Positions 31,218-38,499 of a stretch of 64,000 nt of DNA are shown piece by piece (within the stretch, counting starts at the first letter, position 1; the number at the start of each line of letters is the position of its first letter). Under the pieces are notes generated by a model, which did not search any database, was not told the origin of the DNA, and saw only the letters and a list, made by a program, of their open reading frames with translations. The DNA comes from Geodermatophilus tzadiensis (GTDB taxonomy: Bacteria > Actinomycetota > Actinomycetes > Mycobacteriales > Geodermatophilaceae). The stretch lies in contig NZ_PVTG01000003.1 in the NCBI RefSeq assembly GCF_003002915.1, positions 186,001 to 250,000 on the forward strand. The letters run 5' to 3'. Made by a program: the position numbers and the translations under genes.

Positions 31218-31874
31218 TCAGCGGACGTCGCGGCGGGTCCGGCGGGGCAGCACCAGCTCCACTCGGGCGGGCAGGTCCGGCCGGCCCAGCGCCTGCCGGG
31301 CGTGCGCGATGGCGCTGTCGACGACGCGGGTGTGCAGCTCCCCGGCGTCGACCCGCCCGTCGAGGGTGACCGTGAGGGTGAGCAGCGGCGCGGTCGCGGC
31401 CCCCGACAGACCGGCGCGGGCGCGGGTGACGCCGTGGTAGCCCTCGACCTCGTCCTCGACCGCCCCGGTGAGCGCGGCGGCGTCGAGCTCGGTGTCACCG
31501 CGCCGCGGGTCGCGGGCCAGCGGCAGCCGGGTGACGCGGTCGGACCGCGCCTGGGCCAGCAGCCACCGGAGGCACAGCAGCGCCAGCAGGGCCCCGGCCA
31601 CGCCGACCACCGGCCAGGCCCAGGGGCGGGCGTCCACGAACCCGGCGACCGGGGTGTCGAGCACCGGCCGGTCGGCCAGCCGGGAGCCGAACAGCCCCAG
31701 GACGACGGCGAGCGCGGCGGCGCCGGCCGCGGCCAGCAGCAGCCCGAGCAGGGCCAGCACGACCCGGTTCGCGCGGACGACGCCGCGGGCGCGGGTGCGC
31801 GGGAGCAGCGCGGCCGGGCCGGCCGTCCCGCCGGGGGCAGGGGCGGGCGCCGGGCGGTCCTCAGTGGTGGTCAT
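31218..31874 (-). CDS. AmaP-like alkaline-shock membrane anchor
   Basis: 218 residues from ATG 31874. Two hydrophobic helices (VVLALLGLLLAAAGAAALAVVLG and WPVVGVAGALLALLCLRWLL) are followed by an Asp23-like domain (DAAALTGAVEDEVEGYHGVTRARAGLSG). AmaP-type proteins anchor Asp23/Gls24 proteins at the membrane. Last gene of a seven-gene minus-strand chain; its start overlaps the upstream stop as ATGA. It ends 12 bases from the convergent rel stop. Confidence 0.75.
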   Translation of the reverse strand: MTTTEDRPAPAPAPGGTAGPAALLPRTRARGVVRANRVVLALLGLLLAAAGAAALAVVLGLFGSRLADRPVLDTPVAGFVDARPWAWPVVGVAGALLALLCLRWLLAQARSDRVTRLPLARDPRRGDTELDAAALTGAVEDEVEGYHGVTRARAGLSGAATAPLLTLTVTLDGRVDAGELHTRVVDSAIAHARQALGRPDLPARVELVLPRRTRRDVR

Positions 31875-32407
31875 CGGGCCTCCTGTCGGGTGCGGACCCG
31901 CAGCCGCGGCGTCCGGCGCAGCCGCAGCTCCTCGAGCGCCGCGGTCGCGTGGGCCTGCGCCTCGCGCCCGACGCGCGCCACCTCGTCGGCGTCGCGCAGC
32001 GCCACGCGCACCGACAGCCGGGCGCGGCGGGCCCGGGCACGGGCGGTGGCCCGCTCGACGCCGGGGGTGGCGGTGGCGGCGGCCTCGAGGACGTGGCCCA
32101 GGCTGCGGGTGGACAGCGTGGTGGTCACCGCGGGGTCGGTGCCGGTGAGCACGAGGTCGGTGCGCCGGCGGGGCGTCAGCTCGGCCACGAGGAGCAGCAG
32201 GCCGAGCACGAGCAGCCCCACGGCGACGGCGACCGCGGCGCCCGCCGACCACGGCGTCTCGCGCAGCCAGGCCGCCACCGCGCCGTAGGGCAGCGCGACC
32301 GGACCGCGACCGACGGCGGCGGCGACGACCTCGACGACGACGAGGACGCCGAGCAGCAGGCCGGCGACGGCGAGCAGGACGGCGAGGACGCGGTCGACCG
32401 CGCGCAC
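31871..32407 (-). CDS. DUF6286-like membrane protein of the Asp23 operon
   Basis: 178 residues from GTG 32407. Two membrane helices (VLAVLLAVAGLLLGVLVVVEVV and AAVAVAVGLLVLGLLLLVAEL) precede an RRRTDLVLTGTDPAVTTTLS segment and an arginine-rich C-terminal domain similar in layout to the AmaP-like neighbour. It is probably a second anchor subunit. The family name is a by-eye assignment. Confidence 0.65.
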   Translation of the reverse strand: MRAVDRVLAVLLAVAGLLLGVLVVVEVVAAAVGRGPVALPYGAVAAWLRETPWSAGAAVAVAVGLLVLGLLLLVAELTPRRRTDLVLTGTDPAVTTTLSTRSLGHVLEAAATATPGVERATARARARRARLSVRVALRDADEVARVGREAQAHATAALEELRLRRTPRLRVRTRQEAR

Positions 32408-32408
32408 G

Positions 32409-32822
32409 TCAGCTCACCCGCCGGTCACGGGAGCGCGGGCCGGGCAGGGCCGTGACCCGGATGTCGACGCCCGCGGTGCGCACGCCGGCCAGGGCGGCCA
32501 GCCGCTCGGTGACGTGCCGGCGCACCTGCTCGGTCACCTCGAGCACCGGCGCGGGCCAGGCGACCGACATGACCACCGAGACGGTCGCGACCGGCCAGTC
32601 GACGCGGGCGTCGACCTGCGGGCGGTCCTCCGCGGAGCCGACCGCGACGCCGAGGAGCCGGCGCGGCGACCCGGTGGCCCGGTCCACCTCCGCGGCGGCC
32701 TGCGCGGCGATCCGCTCCACGACCCGGTCGGCCACGACCAGCCGGCCGCGGCCGTCGAGCTCGCCGCGCGGCGCGTCGGCCACGGTGCCCGACGCGGACG
32801 CGCCCGCCGGCGTCGCGGTCAC
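32409..32822 (-). CDS. Asp23/Gls24-family envelope stress protein
   Basis: 137 residues from GTG 32822. The family core is GRLVVADRVVERIAAQAAAEVD, VDARVDWPVATVSVVMSVAWPAPVLEVTEQVRRHVTERLAALAG and VDIRVTAL. Asp23 proteins are small soluble proteins that gather at the membrane via AmaP and are induced by alkaline or cell wall stress. It overlaps the next gene as GTGA. Confidence 0.8.
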   Translation of the reverse strand: MTATPAGASASGTVADAPRGELDGRGRLVVADRVVERIAAQAAAEVDRATGSPRRLLGVAVGSAEDRPQVDARVDWPVATVSVVMSVAWPAPVLEVTEQVRRHVTERLAALAGVRTAGVDIRVTALPGPRSRDRRVS

Positions 32823-33001
32823 CGCCGTCCCCCGGTGCCGCTGAGGTAGGCGGACAGGTCGACGCGGCCCTCGACGACCTGGCCGACGAGGAGGCCGACG
32901 GCGCCGAGGACGGCGACGAGCAGGAAGGCGTCGAACCCGCCGAAGGCACCGGCGAGACCGAGGACGAGGCCGACCAGCAGGCCGACGAGGCTGGGGCGCA
33001 T
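32819..33001 (-). CDS. DUF2273-like small membrane protein
   Basis: 60 residues from ATG 33001, with AGGAGA upstream. Two short hydrophobic helices (LVGLLVGLVLGLAGAFGG and FLLVAVLGAVGLLVGQVVEG) end in RVDLSAYL. DUF2273 proteins routinely accompany Asp23/AmaP genes in Gram-positive bacteria; this fits in size and place. Confidence 0.75.
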   Translation of the reverse strand: MRPSLVGLLVGLVLGLAGAFGGFDAFLLVAVLGAVGLLVGQVVEGRVDLSAYLSGTGGRR

Positions 33002-33018
33002 GGGGATCTCCTGAGGGG

Positions 33019-33285
33019 TCAGCGGAGGGGGCGGGCGCGGGGCGGGCGCCGCGGGGCGAGCAGGTGCCGCAGCCAGGCGCGCGGCCCGCGGCTGCGGACG
33101 ACGGTGACCCGCGGCCGGGGCGGGGCGTCGCTCGCCGGCAGGTGGCCGGCCCGGAGCGCGGCCAGCCCCGCGGCGAAGGCGGCGGGGTCGCCGCCGACGT
33201 CGGGGTGGTGCGTGCGGATCCACGCCCGTTCCGCGCGCCGCCGGGCGCGGGCGTCGTCCGGCGCGGGGCCGCCGGGCGGGCTCAC
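33019..33285 (-). CDS. small HPD-motif protein resembling part of a J-domain
   Basis: 88 residues from GTG 33285. The central segment AERAWIRTHHPDVGGDPAAFAAGLAALR resembles the HPD loop and third helix of DnaJ J-domains, but the preceding helix is short and the protein ends in a basic, Arg/Pro-rich tail. If it is a true J-like unit it could recruit DnaK to the envelope stress complex, which is speculative. The start overlaps the stop of the upstream Asp23-like gene. Confidence 0.55.
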   Translation of the reverse strand: MSPPGGPAPDDARARRRAERAWIRTHHPDVGGDPAAFAAGLAALRAGHLPASDAPPRPRVTVVRSRGPRAWLRHLLAPRRPPRARPLR

Positions 33286-33629
33286 GGCGAGCCGTCCGCG
33301 GCAGCGGGGTCCTCGACGTCCTCGACGGCGACGTCGACCGGCGAGCCCGGTGCGACGGTGCCGACCGCCGCCCGCACCTGGTCGGCGACCTCCCGGACCG
33401 GCACCCCCGCCCGTGCGACGACGTGCACCGCCACCCGGGCCGGGTCGCCGCCCAGCTGCGGGCGGACGGCGACGCCGGCCACCCGGCGGCCCGGCAGGTA
33501 GACGCCCGCGCCCGCGGGGCCGGCGGTCAGCCGGGCCACCACGGGGCAGGCGGCCACCGCGGCCGCCAGCAGGTCGACGTCGATCCCGTCGACGAGGGTG
33601 CCGCCGACGACGGTGCCGGGGGACGTCAC
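33282..33629 (-). CDS. Asp23-like small protein
   Basis: 115 residues from GTG 33629 (GTGA overlap with the next Asp23 gene). VDLLAAAVAACPVVARLTAG, YLPGRRVAGVAVR, VHVVARAGVPVREVADQVRAAVG and SPVDVAVEDVE follow the strand/helix order of the C-terminal half of Asp23. It has no membrane segment. Probably a diverged paralogue working with the other subunits of the cluster. Confidence 0.65.
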   Translation of the reverse strand: MTSPGTVVGGTLVDGIDVDLLAAAVAACPVVARLTAGPAGAGVYLPGRRVAGVAVRPQLGGDPARVAVHVVARAGVPVREVADQVRAAVGTVAPGSPVDVAVEDVEDPAAADGSP

Positions 33630-34117
33630 GCGACGCGGCTGGGCTGCGGCTGCTCGGCGTCGTCGTCGGTGGGCAGGTGGACGTCGTTGACGCTGATGTT
33701 CACCTCGACGACCTCCAGACCGGTCATCCGCTCCAGGCTGGTGATCACGTTGCGGCGGATGCCGGTGGCCAGGTCGGCGATCGGGACGCCGTACTCGGCG
33801 ACGATGTCGATGTCCACGGCGGCCTGGGTCTCGCCGACCTCGACCGAGACGCCCTGGGAGACGTTCGGGCCGCCCGAGCCGGGGATGCGCTCGCGGATGG
33901 CGCCGAAGGCGCGGGCCACGCCGCCGCCGAGGCGGTACACGCCGTTGACCTCGCGGGCGGCCATGCCGGCGATCTTGGAGACGACGGTGTCGGCGATCGT
34001 GGTCCGGCCCTGCGAGCTGGTCAGCTGTGTGCCGGTCGAGGTGCCGGCGTTCTGCTTGGTGGCGACCGCGGTGCTGCTGGTCGACGTGGCGGTGGACGTG
34101 GTGGTGGGGGCGCTCAT
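33626..34117 (-). CDS. Asp23/Gls24-family envelope stress protein (first gene of operon)
   Basis: 163 residues from ATG 34117, with AGGAGG upstream. After a Ser/Thr-rich N-terminus comes the typical core TTIADTVVSKIAGMAAREVNGVYRLGG, VSVEVGETQAAVDIDIVAEYGVPIADLATGIRRNVITSLERMTGLEVVEVNISVNDVHLP. It is the best-conserved Asp23 member here and the promoter-proximal gene, divergent from the ECF sigma factor. Confidence 0.9.
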   Translation of the reverse strand: MSAPTTTSTATSTSSTAVATKQNAGTSTGTQLTSSQGRTTIADTVVSKIAGMAAREVNGVYRLGGGVARAFGAIRERIPGSGGPNVSQGVSVEVGETQAAVDIDIVAEYGVPIADLATGIRRNVITSLERMTGLEVVEVNISVNDVHLPTDDDAEQPQPSRVA

Positions 34118-34150
34118 GTCGTTCCTCCTGGGATCCGTTGTGCGGCATCG

Positions 34151-34164
34151 GATGTCGTGACATC
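34151..34164. promoter_or_regulatory. palindrome between the Asp23 operon and sigma gene
   Basis: GATGTC-GT-GACATC is a perfect 6-bp inverted repeat with a 2-base spacer, 34 bases upstream of the first Asp23 start and in the only shared regulatory gap of the island. Operator-like; no regulator is assigned. Confidence 0.4.
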
Positions 34165-34324
34165 AGGTAGGACCCACCAGTTCCCGGGTCGTCACGCGCT
34201 CACCGCCGATCCGTCCTGTGATGCGCGCCACCTCGTGGTGCCGGTACGCAGGGTCACCGGCCGGCCACTGCGCTGCCGGACCGGGCGGGCGCTGCCACAG
34301 TGGCCGGGTGCACGAGGGGGCGGA

Positions 34325-34894
34325 CTGAGCGCCGCGGCGCCGGACGCGGGTCACCACCCCGTCCCGGACGGCGAGCTGGCCGCCCGGGCGCGGGCGGGTG
34401 ACGCCGGTGCCTTCGAGGCGCTGGTGCGGCGCCACCAGGCGCCGCTGTACCGGCTGGCGGTGCGGGTGCTCGACGACCGGCAGGAGGCCGAGGACGTGGT
34501 GCAGGACGTGTTCGTGACCGCCTGGCGTCGGCTGCCGGAGCTGCGCGACGACGCGGCCGTGGGCGGCTGGCTCTACCGGGCCGCCACCAACCGCTGCCTC
34601 AACCGGCTGCGCGACCGCCGTGCGCTGCCCGCCGACGCGTTCGAGCAGCTGCCGGACCCGCGCCCCGGCGACCAGCCGCAGCGGGTGGTGGAGGCCGCCG
34701 CCGGCGTGCACGCCCTGGCCGCGGCGCTGCGCGGCCTGACGCCGGAGCAGCGCGCGGTCTGGGTGCTCCGCGAGCTGCACGAGCGCTCCTACGCCGAGAT
34801 CGCCGAGGCGCTCGGGACCACCCCGGTGGCGGTGCGCGGGCGCCTGGCGCGGGCCCGGGCCGACCTGGCGGAGGCGATGACCGCGTGGCGCTGA
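34325..34894 (+). CDS. ECF RNA polymerase sigma factor, probable CTG start
   Basis: 189 residues from CTG 34325. Region 2: ARAGDAGAFEALVRRHQAPLYRLAVRVLDD, EDVVQDVFVTAWRRLPEL and AVGGWLYRAATNRCLNRLR. Region 4: LTPEQRAVWVLRELHERSYAEIAEALGTTPVAVRGRLARAR. No ATG, GTG or TTG lies between 34238 and the conserved N-terminus. CTG 34325 sits 4 bases after a GGGGG tract and overlaps the stop of a six-codon GTG reading frame (34308-34328) as CTGA; GTG 34235/34238 are longer alternatives. It is divergent from the Asp23 operon and likely controls it. Confidence 0.85.
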   Translation: MSAAAPDAGHHPVPDGELAARARAGDAGAFEALVRRHQAPLYRLAVRVLDDRQEAEDVVQDVFVTAWRRLPELRDDAAVGGWLYRAATNRCLNRLRDRRALPADAFEQLPDPRPGDQPQRVVEAAAGVHALAAALRGLTPEQRAVWVLRELHERSYAEIAEALGTTPVAVRGRLARARADLAEAMTAWR

Positions 34895-35394
34895 CCCCCG
34901 GCGAGCCGGACCAGGCAGTGCCGGACGACGCGGTGCACGACGACGCGGTGCACGACGACGAGGTGCACGACGACGGTCCGGTGTCCGAGGTGCTGGCCGC
35001 CGCCACCGCGGCCGCCCGCCGCGAGGACGCCTCGCTGGTGCCCCCGCCGGCGCTGCTGCGGCGGGTGATGGACGCCGTCCGCGCCGAGCCGCGGCCCTCC
35101 GGGGCGCCGGTGGTGCTCTCCGCCGTCCCCGGGGCCCGGGTCGAGGTGGCCGAGGCGGCGGTGCTGCGGGTGGTGCGCGCGGCGGTGGAGTCGGCCGGCG
35201 ACGTCCGGGCCGGCCGGTGCCGGGTGGCCGCCGGGGGAGGCGTGCTGCGCGTGTCGGTCGCGGTGACCGCCCGCGCCGGGGTGCCGCTGCCCGAGCTCGC
35301 GGACCGGGTGCGGGCCCGCGTCGCGGCGGTGGCCGGGGCGACCCTCGGGCTGCCGGTGGCCGCGGTCGACGTCGAGGTCGAGGACCTCACCTGA
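34885..35394 (+). CDS. Asp23-like protein coupled to the sigma gene
   Basis: 169 residues from GTG 34885, overlapping the sigma gene by 10 bases. The N-terminus has an acidic/His repeat (DDAVHDDAVHDDEVHDD) and a helical segment. The C-terminal half (VTARAGVPLPELADRVRARVAAVAGATLGLPVAAVDVEVEDL) follows the Asp23 pattern. There is no membrane helix or zinc motif, so it does not look like a classical anti-sigma factor, although its position is where one is expected. Confidence 0.65.
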   Translation: MALTPGEPDQAVPDDAVHDDAVHDDEVHDDGPVSEVLAAATAAARREDASLVPPPALLRRVMDAVRAEPRPSGAPVVLSAVPGARVEVAEAAVLRVVRAAVESAGDVRAGRCRVAAGGGVLRVSVAVTARAGVPLPELADRVRARVAAVAGATLGLPVAAVDVEVEDLT

Positions 35395-35401
35395 CCCCGG
35401 C

Positions 35402-36070
35402 TCAGCGGGCCCGGGCCACCACCGCGTACAGCGGGTCGCCGGCGCCCGGGCGGGTGCGGAGCGAGACCTCGGGCTCGGTGAACCGGCCGGTGCGGCGCAC
35501 CAGCTCGGCGACGATCGCCCCGTGCTGCACGTCGTCGGTGTACAGCCAGCCGCGGACGGCCTTGGTGGGGAAGCAGCGGTTGCTGAAGGTGACCGCCAGC
35601 GGGCCACCGGGGCGCAGCACCCGGCCGACCTCGGCCAGCACCTCGACGGGGCGGGTCAGGTAGTCGATCGACACGCAGCAGACGGCGGCGTCGACGTCGT
35701 CGTCGGGCAGCGGCAGCCGGGGGTCGGCGTTGAGGTCGTGCACCAGCCGCTCGGTGGCCGCCGGGTTGGCGGCCAGCTCCTCGGCGTTGAGGCCCAGCAC
35801 GACCAGCTCGGCCGGCGGGGTGCGGAAGTGCGAGACCCACGAGGACATGAGGTCGAGCACGCGGCGGGGCCCCGGGGCGGCCCCGTCGATGCCGAGCTCG
35901 GCGTAGAGCTCGCCGACGGCGGCGATCGCGGCGTCGTCGATGTGGGTGACCAGCCGCGGCGGGCCGTAGAAGAGCGGGTCCGGGGACTCGTCGTCGCGGT
36001 CGAAGAAGCCCCTCGGGAAGCCGGCGTAGGGGTCCTCGTGGGAGCCGGCGTACGGGTCGGGGTCGCTCAC
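35402..36070 (-). CDS. SAM-dependent methyltransferase
   Basis: 222 residues from GTG 36070. RVLDLMSSWVSHF replaces the usual glycine-rich motif I, and VVLGLNAEELAANP, LPDDDVDAAVCCVSIDYLTRPVEVLAEVGRVLRPGGPLAVTFSNRCFPTKAVRGW follow. This matches a family of methyltransferase-like proteins with the LMSSWxSH motif found in bacteria and plants. Substrate unknown. It is chained by a GTGA overlap to the upstream cyclophilin gene and convergent with the Asp23-like gene. Confidence 0.8.
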   Translation of the reverse strand: MSDPDPYAGSHEDPYAGFPRGFFDRDDESPDPLFYGPPRLVTHIDDAAIAAVGELYAELGIDGAAPGPRRVLDLMSSWVSHFRTPPAELVVLGLNAEELAANPAATERLVHDLNADPRLPLPDDDVDAAVCCVSIDYLTRPVEVLAEVGRVLRPGGPLAVTFSNRCFPTKAVRGWLYTDDVQHGAIVAELVRRTGRFTEPEVSLRTRPGAGDPLYAVVARAR

Positions 36071-36783
36071 GGGACCGGGGTCACCGACGTCAGGGTCACC
36101 GGGACCGTGGGGGCCCCGCCGCCCGGGCTGGGGTCCAGCGAGCCGTCGTTGCCGTTGGCCGCGACCTGGTCGAGCACCGCCAGCCCGGCGTCGTCGACCG
36201 TGCCGACGACGGTGTAGTCCGGCGGCAGGAGGCTGTCGCCCCACACGAGGAAGAACTGGCTGCCGTCGAGGCCCTGCCCGCTGTTGGCCATCGCCACCGT
36301 CCCCCGGGGGTAGGTCTCGTCGCCGTCGACGTCGGTGGGGAAGGCGTAGGTGGGCCCGCCCGCGCCGGTGCCGGTGGGGTCGCCGCACTGGAGCACCTGC
36401 AGGCCCTCGCTGTCGACCTCGCGGTGGCAGGCCGACCCGTCGAAGAAGCCCTCCGCGGCCAGGTGCAGCATGCTCGCCGCCGCGCACGGGGCGCCCGCGC
36501 GGTCGAGGGTGAGCGTCAGCTCGCCGAGGCTGGTGCCCACCCGCAGCGCCGCGGTGCCCTCGGCGGGCACCTCGTCCGGAGGCGGAGGCACCTCGACGGC
36601 GTAGGGGTTGCCCGAGCGCGCGGCCACCCAGTCGCAGGCCGCCGTCGACCCCGCCGTGCCGCCCCCGCCGGCGGCGCCGCCGCCGGCCTCCGCCGTGGGG
36701 CTCGCCCCGCCGGACACCGTGCCGCCGCACGCCGCCAGCGACAGCAGCGCGGCGGCCAGCCCGGCCGCGCGCCGGCGGCTCAC
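36067..36783 (-). CDS. lipoprotein cyclophilin-type peptidyl-prolyl isomerase
   Basis: 238 residues from GTG 36783. The signal peptide ends in lipobox LAAC (AALLSLAACGG), so it is a predicted surface lipoprotein. The cyclophilin domain shows LTLTLDRAGAPCAAASMLHLA, FFDGSACHREV, LQCGDPTGTGAGGPTYAF, GTVAMANSG, GSQFFLVW and YTVVGTVDDAGLAVLD. It would assist folding outside the membrane. It is the second copy of a tandem pair with the next upstream gene (GTGA overlap). Confidence 0.9.
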   Translation of the reverse strand: MSRRRAAGLAAALLSLAACGGTVSGGASPTAEAGGGAAGGGGTAGSTAACDWVAARSGNPYAVEVPPPPDEVPAEGTAALRVGTSLGELTLTLDRAGAPCAAASMLHLAAEGFFDGSACHREVDSEGLQVLQCGDPTGTGAGGPTYAFPTDVDGDETYPRGTVAMANSGQGLDGSQFFLVWGDSLLPPDYTVVGTVDDAGLAVLDQVAANGNDGSLDPSPGGGAPTVPVTLTSVTPVP

Positions 36784-37631
36784 GCGACGACGGTCATCGA
36801 GTCGATGGTGACCGGCAGGTTCGGGGCGCCGCCGCCGGGGCTGGGCTCGAACGAGCCGTCGTTGCCCGCCGCGGCGATGGTGTCGAGCACGGCCAGGCCG
36901 GCCTCGTCGACGGTGCCCACCACCGTGTAGTCCGGCGGGAGCTGCGAGTCGGTGAACACGAGGAAGAACTGGCTGCCGGTGGAACCGGGGGAGCCGCTGT
37001 TGGCCATCGCGATCGTGCCGCGCGGGTAGGTGGTCTCCGGGGTGACCTCCTCGGCGAACTTGTACGTCGGGCCGCCCTGGCCGGTGCCGGTCGGGTCGCC
37101 GCACTGCAGCACGCCGAAGCTCTCCGCGTTCACCTCGCGGTGGCAGGGGCTGCCGTCGAAGAACCGCTGCTGGGCCAGGTAGGCGAAGCTGGCGGCCGCG
37201 CACGGCGCCTTCGCCCGGTCGAGGGTCAGCGGGATCTCGCCCTGTGAGGTGCTCATCAGCAGCGAGACGGTGCCGGTGGCCGGCGTGGCGGCCGGGTCGG
37301 GCGGGGTGCCGGCCTCGACCAGGTTGCTGTTGCCCGACGTGTCGGGGACGTAGGTGCAGCCGACCGTGCCGTCGGCGTTCGTGGTGGCCGGGGCCGCGGT
37401 GGCCTCCGCGGCGGCGCTGGTGCTGCTGCTCGAGGCGGCCGCGGCGCCGGGGTCGTCGTCCCCGCCCAGGCCCGCGACCAGCGCCACCGCCCCGGCCACC
37501 AGGACCACGGCGAGGACGGTCACCACGACGAGCAGGTTGCGGCGGCGCCTGCGGGCGAGCTCGGCGCGGCGCTCGAGCTGGCGCTGCAGACGGCGCTGCG
37601 CGGCGACGCGGCGCTGCTTGTTGGTCGGCAC
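36780..37631 (-). CDS. membrane-anchored cyclophilin-type peptidyl-prolyl isomerase
   Basis: 283 residues from GTG 37631. The N-terminus VPTNKQRRVAAQRRLQRQL is the conserved beginning of the M. tuberculosis PpiB type, so the longer open frame upstream is not used. One transmembrane helix (LLVVVTVLAVVLVAGAVALV) and a Ser/Ala/Thr linker precede the isomerase domain (FFDGSPCHREV, LQCGDPTGTGQGG, GTIAMANSG, GSQFFLVF, YTVVGTVDEAGL). Cis-trans prolyl isomerisation outside the membrane is expected. Divergent from the MBL gene. Confidence 0.93.
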   Translation of the reverse strand: MPTNKQRRVAAQRRLQRQLERRAELARRRRRNLLVVVTVLAVVLVAGAVALVAGLGGDDDPGAAAASSSSTSAAAEATAAPATTNADGTVGCTYVPDTSGNSNLVEAGTPPDPAATPATGTVSLLMSTSQGEIPLTLDRAKAPCAAASFAYLAQQRFFDGSPCHREVNAESFGVLQCGDPTGTGQGGPTYKFAEEVTPETTYPRGTIAMANSGSPGSTGSQFFLVFTDSQLPPDYTVVGTVDEAGLAVLDTIAAAGNDGSFEPSPGGGAPNLPVTIDSMTVVA

Positions 37632-37800
37632 GGGACGGACACTCCTCGGACGGGCGGCTGCTCGGCGGGGCCTGCCTCCCTGCGGCGCCGCTGCCCGGTC
37701 CCGGGCGCGCCGCGCGGTGCCCCGCTGCTCGGCCGCGAGTGTAGGTGCGCTCCCTGAGCCGGCCCGGTCGCCGGACCGGAGGGGCGTGAGATCACCCGCG

Positions 37801-37806
37801 TAACCT
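37801..37806 (+). promoter_or_regulatory. -10-like hexamer of the MBL gene
   Basis: TAACCT ends 6 bases before the GTG at 37813, implying a leaderless transcript. No clear -35 is seen. Confidence 0.35.
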
Positions 37807-37812
37807 GCACGG

Positions 37813-38499
37813 GTGCTCATCCGCTCGTTCCCGGCCGGCGCCTTCGGCACCAACTGCTACGCCGTCGCCTCCGGGCCCCGGTCGGAGTGCGTCGTCGTCG
37901 ACCCCGGGATGGACGCGGTCGAGCCGCTGGCCCGCATGCTGGCCGAGGACGGCCTCAAGCCGGTCGCCGTCGTCCTCACCCACGGCCACCTCGACCACAC
38001 CTTCTCCGTGCTGCCGGTGTGCGAGGGGTACGACATCCCCGCCTACCTGCACCCCGACGACCACGGGATGCTCGCCGACCCGGCGCGCTGGCACGGCCCG
38101 GCGCTCGCGCCGCTGATCAGCGGGGTCGCGCTGCCCGACCCGTCGGAGGTGCGCCCGCTCGACGACGGCGCCGTGCTGTCGCTGGCCGGCGTGGAGCTGA
38201 CCGTGCGGCACGCGCCCGGGCACACGCAGGGTTCGGTCGTGTTCTCCCTCGACCTGGGGGAGGCCCCCGGGCTGCTGGCCGGCGACGTGCTCTTCGCCGG
38301 GTCGGTGGGCCGGGTGGACCTGCCCGGCGGGTCCTGGGAGGCGATGCTCGCCTCGCTGCGCGACGTCGTGCTGCCGCTGGACGACGCCACGGTCGTGCTG
38401 CCCGGCCACGGCCCGGCCACCACGATCGGCCGCGAGCGGGCGACCAACCCCTACCTGGCCGAGGCCGGCGCGGCGGCCCCGAGGGGGCGGGGGCTGTGA
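37813..38499 (+). CDS. MBL-fold metallohydrolase, glyoxalase II-like
   Basis: 228 residues from GTG 37813. The zinc-binding motif [11 protein letters not shown] (HxHxDH), the [13 protein letters not shown] block, [17 protein letters not shown] and [20 protein letters not shown] are those of the hydroxyacylglutathione hydrolase-like group. Actinobacteria use mycothiol rather than glutathione, so the true thioester substrate is unknown. Conserved partner of hisS, with which it overlaps as GTGA. Confidence 0.9.
   Translation: MLIRSFPAGAFGTNCYAVASGPRSECVVVDPGMDAVEPLARMLAEDGLKPVAVVLTHGHLDHTFSVLPVCEGYDIPAYLHPDDHGMLADPARWHGPALAPLISGVALPDPSEVRPLDDGAVLSLAGVELTVRHAPGHTQGSVVFSLDLGEAPGLLAGDVLFAGSVGRVDLPGGSWEAMLASLRDVVLPLDDATVVLPGHGPATTIGRERATNPYLAEAGAAAPRGRGL

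Noticed and set aside
34885..35394. Anti-sigma factor partner of the second ECF sigma factor
   Set aside because: The product has no membrane helix, no zinc motif and no anti-sigma helix pattern; its C-terminal half follows the Asp23 pattern, so it is listed as Asp23-like while a regulatory role stays open.
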